Positions 1-4,553 of a stretch of 6,266 nt of DNA are shown in pieces (positions within the stretch are counted from its first letter, which is position 1; each line of letters opens with the position of its first letter). The stretch comes from Gammaproteobacteria bacterium. Lineage in GTDB: Bacteria > Pseudomonadota > Gammaproteobacteria > Berkiellales > Berkiellaceae. The notes under the pieces are model-generated. The model was given only the letters and a program-made list of their open reading frames with translations. It had not been told where the DNA came from and searched no databases. The position numbers were made by a program, and so were the translations under genes. The stretch covers positions 1-6,266 of the forward strand of contig VGTX01000069.1 of NCBI GenBank assembly GCA_016874315.1, written 5' to 3'.

Positions 1-1
1 A

Positions 2-733
2 GAACAAATCGAAGAGCAGGGGTGGTTTGTTGAGCAAATCTGTCAAATCGAAACTCAAGAGCCTCTTAATACCCTCAAGAATAAATGGACAACTCTCGAT
101 AAAAAATTTAAAGAATTTGGTCCTGTTAATCTCAAAGCATTAACTGAATATCAAACAGAATCGGCGCGCGCAGAGTTATTGAAGACTCAAAGAGAAGACT
201 TAGAATCCGCATCCGTAGCCCTGCAACATGCGATGCAACTGCTTGAGCAAGAAATCCAAACTCTCTTCGATGAAACATATGTCAAATTACGCCAAGAATT
301 CGCTGCAACATTCCCCCTCTTATTCCAAGGCGGTTCAGCAACTTTAACGCTAGAGCCTGATTTAGTCACAGGAAAGCCAGGTCTGATTGTACATGCGCAA
401 CCACCCGGTAAAAAGAATACACGCTTAAGTGTTTTGTCTGGTGGTGAGAAAGCCTTAACAGCCGCCGCACTTGTCTTTGCATTCTTTCAGCTCAATCCTG
501 CACCATTTTGTATTCTCGATGAAATCGATGCTCCGCTCGACGATCCAAATACCTTCAGGTTGGGGACAATGTTAGAATCCCTTAAAGATCGGGTTCAGTT
601 TATTGTCGTCACACACTCAAAAGTTATGATGCAATTTGCCGATCAACTTTACGGAGTAACAATGAAAGAGCCAGGTGTTTCTCGCTTTGTTGCTGTAAAT
701 AAATCAAGTTTAGAGACAAGTGCTGTGCAGTAA
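2..733 (+). CDS. smc: Chromosome segregation protein SMC, C-terminal part (left end cut by window)
   Basis: The reading frame is open from the first full codon at position 2, so this is the last 243 residues of a protein of normally about 1150-1200 residues; the TTG at 179 is an internal Leu codon, not a start. SMC forms the ATP-driven DNA-clamping dimer that, with ScpA and ScpB, compacts and segregates the chromosome. Visible here: the end of the second coiled coil (residues about 1-75) including the conserved GPVNL stretch (40-44) where the coil joins the head; the ABC signature LSGGEK at 145-150; Walker B FCILDE at 169-174 with the presumed catalytic Glu; the D-loop region PLDD at 178-181; and the H-loop VVTHSK with His205. 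The tail EPGVSRFVAV is typical of gammaproteobacterial SMC. All head motifs are intact, so the gene appears functional. The usual gammaproteobacterial neighbours zipA and ligA do not follow. Identification is firm; only the N-terminal head, hinge and first coil lie outside the window. Confidence 0.97.
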   Translation, partial: EQIEEQGWFVEQICQIETQEPLNTLKNKWTTLDKKFKEFGPVNLKALTEYQTESARAELLKTQREDLESASVALQHAMQLLEQEIQTLFDETYVKLRQEFAATFPLLFQGGSATLTLEPDLVTGKPGLIVHAQPPGKKNTRLSVLSGGEKALTAAALVFAFFQLNPAPFCILDEIDAPLDDPNTFRLGTMLESLKDRVQFIVVTHSKVMMQFADQLYGVTMKEPGVSRFVAVNKSSLETSAVQ

Positions 734-851
734 AGATGGCTTCAAGATAACAAGAAGTAACTTCGAAGAATATAGATTCTGTGAATAAAAAATTATCAAT
801 AATATTGGAGCCATATACTCCGAGTGTGAATTTTAGGAAAAAGGTTTTAAA
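734..851 (+). promoter_or_regulatory. Intergenic leader of the CPBP gene: weak promoter candidate and RBS
   Basis: This 118-base gap separates smc from the membrane-protease gene. A possible promoter is TTATCA at 793-798 and TATACT at 814-819 (4/6 and 5/6 matches to the sigma-70 boxes), but the 15-base spacer is short. The -10 box lies in the loop and arm of a small inverted repeat (TTGGAG at 805-810 with CTCCGA at 818-823, one G-T pair), which could be an operator or a weak hairpin at the end of the smc transcript; no proper T-tract follows. Two other short palindromes occur just after smc: GAAGT-A-ACTTC at 754-764, and AGAAT/ATTCT at 767-780. A Shine-Dalgarno-like AAGG at 841-844 sits 7 bases before the ATG at 852 and supports that start. 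No strong rho-independent terminator for smc is seen. Confidence 0.35.
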
Positions 852-1610
852 ATGAATCAGTTGAGACATATCTTTTCTTGGTCTGCTAAATCAATACAAT
901 CTTTTCTAAGTTTCATTTATTTCAAGGTAACTCTGAAGAGATTTTATTTACTGTGGTTAGCTTCAGTTTTAGGAGCTGTTGCAGTGTTACCATATGCAAC
1001 CACGCTAGCTAGTATTGAGCTATCAACAGCTGTGCTATTAGCCACGTTGATTCAAGCTTCAATAATATATGGAGTTCTTATATTTTTTGGTATCATTTTT
1101 GCCGAAAACGCAAACTTTCAAATCACCTCGTCTAAACAATGTATTGCTCCATCTATTATATCTGGGCTTGTTGTAGGGCTAGTTCTCAAACTGCTAGATC
1201 ATTTCATACTGAAACATCATGTCAATATACTGATGAACACTCTTCCACATGTAGATTTTTCATATAGGATGTTAGCTTCATTTTATGGAGCTATAAATGA
1301 AGAAGTTCTTTGCAGGTTATTCTGTGTGTCCTTGGTAGCGCTGTTATTGCAGAAAGTGACAAATTTAAGAGAAAAATTTGTTGCAGTACTATCAATAAGT
1401 TTTTGTGCTCTACTCTTCGCTGTTGGCCATCTTCCTATGCTTTATAAAATCGTTGTAAATCCTAATATATATGACATAGTAAGGATTCTGTTTTTGAATG
1501 GGTTTGCAGGAATGATATTTGGTTTATTGTATTGGAGATACGGACTTATGGCCGCAATGCTAAGTCATTTTGTAGCTGATTTAGTCGTACATGTATTTTG
1601 GATATTCTGA
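852..1610 (+). CDS. CPBP-family intramembrane metalloprotease (Abi / CAAX protease-like)
   Basis: A 252-residue integral membrane protein. All three family motifs are present and in order: EExxxR as E150-E151...R155, FxxxH as F189...H193, and HxxxD as H239...D243. In the CPBP/CAAX-protease family these Glu and His residues lie within the membrane at the active site and are expected to hold a metal or activate water. Hydrophobic segments fall at about 31-51, 58-84, 97-120, 157-168, 176-197, 208-228 and 231-251, giving seven or so membrane spans, with the motifs in the C-terminal half as usual. The ending GLLYWRYGLMAAMLSHF is characteristic. The first 30 residues are basic and probably cytoplasmic. 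The ATG is preceded by AAGG at 7 bases. Relatives process CAAX-type peptides in eukaryotes, act in bacteriocin self-immunity, or cleave membrane-bound regulators; the substrate here cannot be read from the sequence. No bacteriocin or prenylated-peptide gene lies next to it. Composition is clearly more AT-rich than smc. Confidence 0.88.
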   Translation: MNQLRHIFSWSAKSIQSFLSFIYFKVTLKRFYLLWLASVLGAVAVLPYATTLASIELSTAVLLATLIQASIIYGVLIFFGIIFAENANFQITSSKQCIAPSIISGLVVGLVLKLLDHFILKHHVNILMNTLPHVDFSYRMLASFYGAINEEVLCRLFCVSLVALLLQKVTNLREKFVAVLSISFCALLFAVGHLPMLYKIVVNPNIYDIVRILFLNGFAGMIFGLLYWRYGLMAAMLSHFVADLVVHVFWIF

Positions 1611-1672
1611 TAACTAAATTTTATATACTTATAACTTGAATTAAATCAGGGTGTAACTCATTCACTATTGTA

Positions 1673-1714
1673 GAATTGAATGACAGGACCGTGGCTTTTT
1701 TATAATTTCAATTC
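1673..1714. repeat. 8-bp perfect inverted repeat with 26-base spacer
   Basis: GAATTGAA at 1673-1680 is the exact reverse complement of TTCAATTC at 1707-1714. The enclosed 26 bases include the most GC-rich patch of the gap (around 1686-1695) followed by T6. The arms are too far apart for a classic terminator; they could be paired binding half-sites or a loose RNA hairpin, or chance in AT-rich DNA. Confidence 0.4.
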
Positions 1715-1817
1715 GCATCAGGCTGTTGGTAATAATTTGTGTTGTTAGAGCACTGATATGGATTTTGTGGTTTTTTGTTCAGAACCTAGCACAAAATTCT
1801 TTTAAAAGACGCTATGC

Positions 1818-1844
1818 ATGACATATACGATTTTTGGATATAAT
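1818..1844 (+). promoter_or_regulatory. Candidate sigma-70 promoter of the 846-residue protein gene
   Basis: ATGACA at 1818-1823 matches the -35 consensus TTGACA at five of six bases, and TATAAT at 1839-1844 is a perfect -10 box. The spacer of 15 bases is shorter than the preferred 16-18, which weakens the call. The start of transcription would be near 1851, leaving a leader of about 49 bases before the ATG at 1900. This is the only perfect -10 hexamer noticed in the gap and it is on the correct strand. Confidence 0.5.
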
Positions 1845-1891
1845 AGTATTATATTGTGTATATTAACGTACTGTATTACATAAAAAATCTT

Positions 1892-1896
1892 GAGGG
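1892..1896 (+). promoter_or_regulatory. Ribosome binding site fixing the start at 1900
   Basis: GAGGG at 1892-1896 is followed by only three bases before the ATG at 1900. An in-frame TGA at 1891-1893 overlaps it, so translation in this frame cannot begin further upstream. The spacing is short; the next codon is TTG at 1903, six bases from the GAGGG, and could serve as an alternative start one residue later. Either choice leaves the protein essentially unchanged. Confidence 0.6.
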
Positions 1897-1899
1897 TTT

Positions 1900-4440
1900 A
1901 TGTTGCAAATTTTTGATGCTTTGCCGTTCGACGAGCAAAAAAAAATCCCTTTATCCGATCGGTTCGATCTTGAGCGAGCTCTGTTGTCTCACTCGTTTAT
2001 TTCAAATGTTTTTTCATCCAAATATTCCAGTTTCTTAAACCTTCTTAATGAAACATTTCACTCGGATTTGGAATATCTCCTTCATTCTGAAAACTTAACC
2101 ACGCAAGAGATTCAGCTCAAGGAAAAAATAATAAGATTTGGCTTGAAAAAAACATCATCCGATCGAGAACAACACGTACAGTCATTGCCAGATTATACGA
2201 AAATATCTAAAAAAAGAATGGATATGTTTGTAGTAGAGCATCCGTTTTCTCTAGAGCATGTCGACCAACTTATTTTTTTAAAAGAATGTTTTGTGAAGAA
2301 AAATGGTGAGCCAACCGAAATATGCTGTCAACTTATCAGTGAACTCTGTTTGTATAGAGATTCTGTAAAGGTAAAATCGGATAGTGAAAGCTTTAAAAGA
2401 CTTCAATATAGAACTGCACGAAGCAAAAGTACATATAGCTTTGAGGATTTTTATTATTCCACATTGCAGGATAAAGATTATCAGAAATGTCGTAATGCTC
2501 AAGAAAAAGTGGATTGGATTTATAAGAAATTAAATTCACATCAACATTCATTTAATGCAGAAGAATTTATTAATCTTAAAAATATTACACATCATGAAGT
2601 GCCGCTCTCAGAAAAAGAGGCTTATAAAATTTGCTCCGAATTAGGTATTGCAATATTTCGAGATGTTGGAGATAAAAGTCAACAGTTGACGAAAATCATA
2701 AAAGCTATTGCATTCTTTATCGATATTCCTATCGAAGTCATGAATACAATATTCACGCCCTATTTTCACAATCCAAATCCTTTTTTTGAGATATTACGAA
2801 ATAACATCATAAATCAGCAGGTCATGAAAGATCGGACAGTATTAGATTTTTTTGTGTATTGTTTTCAAGCGTTACGAGCTTATATAGGTTCTTCATTAAT
2901 TTTGGCTTGGAAGTATAAACCGGTCGAAATTCGCTCGCAATTAGAATTACAGTTTATGTATAAATATAATAATCAACCTATCGATAAGACATTGATTATA
3001 CCTTTAGTGCAATATGATGACCATTTTATTCATGTCTTAAGGAGCGTCGATCATTATACTAAGATTTTTTTGATAAAAAATGTGTATGAAAATTTATCGA
3101 GTTGTAAGGCTGCTCCAGATACAGCAGTATCAAAATTCTATAATCAAGTTGTGCAGTATTTGAAAGAATGGGTGTGGGAGCAGGTTTTAGAGAAACATAA
3201 TTTAGATTTGTTATGTACCATGGCTTATCAATTTCGCCCAGAGTTGCATGAGGCCTTGCACGATCGGTACATTCAATATGTTCTTGTTTATGGACATGAA
3301 GAAAAGTATTTAAAACACCTTGAAATTATTTGGCATTGCTCGTCTGTAAATTGGTCATTATCTCAACTTCTCGAATTTCTTTCGAAAATAGCCACATCTC
3401 CTGTAGTGAAGGCTAGCTGGAAAGCATATTATTCCGAAGATGATAAAATTAATTTGAATGCTTTAGCCATTGGTTGGTATGGTTATTGGGGGTATGAAGA
3501 CAAAAAGGCCTTTATTAAAATGTGCATTGAATCTGAAGATCTGTTTCAAGATGTTTTTGTTGAACAATACGGATCGTTTGAAATGCTCAAAGATTTAATT
3601 CGATTTGATGAAAATGATTTATCCACCGTGCAATATAATATTAAGATTATTCAATATGCTTATTTGTTTGAATCAGATGTCGCTGCTTTTCAAGATATGG
3701 CATTTGAGTTGATTACATACACAACTCAACAGAAGGATTTAGATAAGTCTATATTATATTGGAATTCTATCATTTTTAGATACGATCAGTGCCGTAGCAT
3801 ATTGCGCTGGATCTATAATCTTCTAGGTGATAATCCCTGTCCAGAAACCGTTCAGCCGCTTCTTCTTAAGAATGGACATATGAATTATCATGAACTCGCT
3901 CAGCAATTTTTCGAAAAATGGGAGTTGACAAGTCAGGTTAAATTTTTAGAGGATTGTATCAATTTGAGATATTTCGATTTGCTTGAAAAATATGCTACTC
4001 AAGAATCCGTGTCTCAAATGTATGAAAATATGATTGCTGCTATTCATGGTCAGGGATTATCAAAATTATTTCGACATTTATCTCGGTTTCTTTCAGCCAA
4101 TCGAATGCTTCAATCTGTTAACGTATTGGCAAAAGCAAATCAGCATGAGTATGTTGCAAAGTTGATTAAATATTGTCCACCAGAATGGATGGGCGATGAG
4201 CATCAAGAGGACTGGATGACTTTTGTGCATACTTATACACAATATGAAGAAGATTTTTTATCTTATGAGCCAGATTTAACAGAAGACGATCGAGCTGAGT
4301 CTCCTCTTGAGCCAATAAGACGTCGATATTCTTCTTCTGGGTCGTTTGATGATTCAAATCGATTGACCAGTCCTCTGATTTTTTCGACTAGTCCAAGGAG
4401 CCCTCAAGAACGAAGATATTTTTCCGATCATAAAATTTAA
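1900..4440 (+). CDS. Large soluble protein of unknown function (846 aa), possible secreted effector
   Basis: I do not recognise a family. The protein is 846 residues, has no signal peptide and no membrane segment, and looks mostly alpha-helical, with short amphipathic helices rich in Leu, Phe, Tyr, Trp and Lys/Glu throughout, as in helical-repeat (solenoid-like) proteins, though I see no clean repeat period. Notable spots: a lysine-rich start around 14-15 encoded by an A9 run; cysteines C142-C143; a Gly/aromatic patch GWYGYWGY at 525-532; and a change of character after about residue 765. The tail is first acidic (about 783-804), then basic and Ser/Pro-rich (R807-R809, S811-S813, three SP or TSP motifs up to P835), and looks disordered. 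Long orphan helical proteins with acidic or Ser-rich tails are common among Legionellales Dot/Icm effectors, so an effector role is possible, but no catalytic motif is seen and no secretion gene lies nearby. It may equally be a cytosolic structural protein. The frame is intact over 2.5 kb, so it is a real gene under selection. Confidence 0.9.
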   Translation: MLQIFDALPFDEQKKIPLSDRFDLERALLSHSFISNVFSSKYSSFLNLLNETFHSDLEYLLHSENLTTQEIQLKEKIIRFGLKKTSSDREQHVQSLPDYTKISKKRMDMFVVEHPFSLEHVDQLIFLKECFVKKNGEPTEICCQLISELCLYRDSVKVKSDSESFKRLQYRTARSKSTYSFEDFYYSTLQDKDYQKCRNAQEKVDWIYKKLNSHQHSFNAEEFINLKNITHHEVPLSEKEAYKICSELGIAIFRDVGDKSQQLTKIIKAIAFFIDIPIEVMNTIFTPYFHNPNPFFEILRNNIINQQVMKDRTVLDFFVYCFQALRAYIGSSLILAWKYKPVEIRSQLELQFMYKYNNQPIDKTLIIPLVQYDDHFIHVLRSVDHYTKIFLIKNVYENLSSCKAAPDTAVSKFYNQVVQYLKEWVWEQVLEKHNLDLLCTMAYQFRPELHEALHDRYIQYVLVYGHEEKYLKHLEIIWHCSSVNWSLSQLLEFLSKIATSPVVKASWKAYYSEDDKINLNALAIGWYGYWGYEDKKAFIKMCIESEDLFQDVFVEQYGSFEMLKDLIRFDENDLSTVQYNIKIIQYAYLFESDVAAFQDMAFELITYTTQQKDLDKSILYWNSIIFRYDQCRSILRWIYNLLGDNPCPETVQPLLLKNGHMNYHELAQQFFEKWELTSQVKFLEDCINLRYFDLLEKYATQESVSQMYENMIAAIHGQGLSKLFRHLSRFLSANRMLQSVNVLAKANQHEYVAKLIKYCPPEWMGDEHQEDWMTFVHTYTQYEEDFLSYEPDLTEDDRAESPLEPIRRRYSSSGSFDDSNRLTSPLIFSTSPRSPQERRYFSDHKI
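1937..1945 (+). repeat. A9 homopolymer in codons 13-16 of the orphan gene
   Basis: Nine consecutive A residues span codons 13-16 (Gln-Lys-Lys-Ile) of the 846-residue gene. Runs of this length are prone to replication and transcriptional slippage; a one-base change would shift the frame and end translation early, because the neighbouring frame closes at 2038. It could therefore switch the gene on and off, but nothing in one sequence proves this. Confidence 0.8.
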
Positions 4441-4505
4441 AAGAAGGTCTGTGCAAACACACGGAAAAAATGCTGTAGATCCACAAAATACAGCCCCATA
4501 ACAGC

Positions 4506-4511
4506 TATAAT
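4506..4511 (+). promoter_or_regulatory. Perfect -10 box of a candidate fadE promoter
   Basis: TATAAT at 4506-4511 lies 42 bases before the fadE ATG. No good -35 box is found at 16-18 bases upstream (the region 4482-4489 reads CACAAAAT), and there is no TG extension, so activity would depend on an activator or be weak. Transcription would start near 4518, downstream of the left arm of the inverted repeat; such transcripts would lack the long hairpin, while read-through transcripts from the upstream gene would contain it. Confidence 0.45.
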
Positions 4512-4537
4512 TGCACCAAAGGTGTGATTCGTTTTTT
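4511..4537 (+). terminator. Weak rho-independent terminator candidate after the orphan gene
   Basis: TTGCACC (4511-4517), AAA loop, GGTGTGA (4521-4527) can form a 7-pair stem with two G-T pairs, followed after four bases by T6 at 4532-4537. The stem is short, its core is only CACC/GGTG, and the T-run is not directly adjacent, so it would be leaky at best. It overlaps the fadE leader. Confidence 0.25.
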
Positions 4538-4553
4538 GTAGAATGGGGCTGTA

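Larger units (their letters stand above)
1611..1899. other. 289-base intergenic region without a convincing gene
   Basis: No reading frame of useful length with a ribosome site is seen here; the longest small frame noticed is a 22-codon ATG frame at 1680-1748 without a Shine-Dalgarno sequence. The stretch is AT-rich and holds an 8-bp inverted repeat (1673-1714), a T6 run at 1696-1701, a short AT-only hairpin (TTATA/TATAA at 1621-1634) just after the protease gene, and a promoter candidate for the downstream gene at 1818-1844. The T6 run has no good stem directly before it, so no terminator is called. The length is more than a simple promoter requires and could include an untranslated leader, an unrecognised small RNA or eroded sequence. 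Confidence 0.5.
4489..4553 (+). repeat. 11-bp perfect inverted repeat ending at the fadE start codon
   Basis: TACAGCCCCAT at 4489-4499 is the exact reverse complement of ATGGGGCTGTA at 4543-4553, whose last base directly precedes the fadE ATG. The right arm contains the GGGG (4545-4548) that is the only ribosome-site-like sequence for fadE. If both arms are in one transcript, pairing would bury that site. The arms also enclose a TATAAT box, so as DNA they could be two operator half-sites flanking a promoter, with centres 54 bp (about five helical turns) apart. An 11-bp perfect match with five G-C pairs within 65 bases is unlikely to be chance. Confidence 0.75.

Noticed and set aside
187..369. 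60-residue minus-strand frame inside smc
   Set aside because: Fully within well-conserved SMC coding sequence; no independent support.
179..733. Separate 184-residue gene starting with TTG at 179
   Set aside because: The frame is open upstream to position 2 and the upstream residues, including GPVNL, belong to SMC; it is the internal part of one partial gene.
624..869. 81-residue frame on the minus strand across the end of smc
   Set aside because: It overlaps the SMC C terminus and the CPBP start on the other strand, has no recognisable product and is a shadow of real genes.
1686..1701. Terminator of the CPBP gene at the T6 run
   Set aside because: No stable stem lies directly before the T-run; only distant arms 1673-1680 and 1707-1714 pair, and they flank the run rather than precede it.
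1680..1748. 22-codon ATG frame in the intergenic gap
   Set aside because: No Shine-Dalgarno sequence, no promoter at a sensible distance, and such short frames are expected by chance.
1856..2038. 60-residue GTG-start frame overlapping the start of the orphan gene
   Set aside because: No ribosome site and it overlaps the much longer 846-residue frame; kept only as context for the A9 slippage idea.
2278..2502. 74-residue minus-strand frame inside the orphan gene
   Set aside because: Hydrophobic-looking only because it is the complement of a charged helical coding sequence; no own signals.
4166..4357. 63-residue minus-strand frame inside the orphan gene
   Set aside because: Lies antisense to the 3' end of an intact long gene without promoter or ribosome site.
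4450..4461. Hairpin TGTG-CAAA-CACA after the orphan gene as a terminator
   Set aside because: Only four base pairs and followed by an A-run rather than T residues.
4489..4553. Miniature mobile element with terminal inverted repeats
   Set aside because: No target-site duplication flanks the arms, the unit is only 65 bases, and the right arm coincides with the fadE ribosome site, which favours a regulatory reading.
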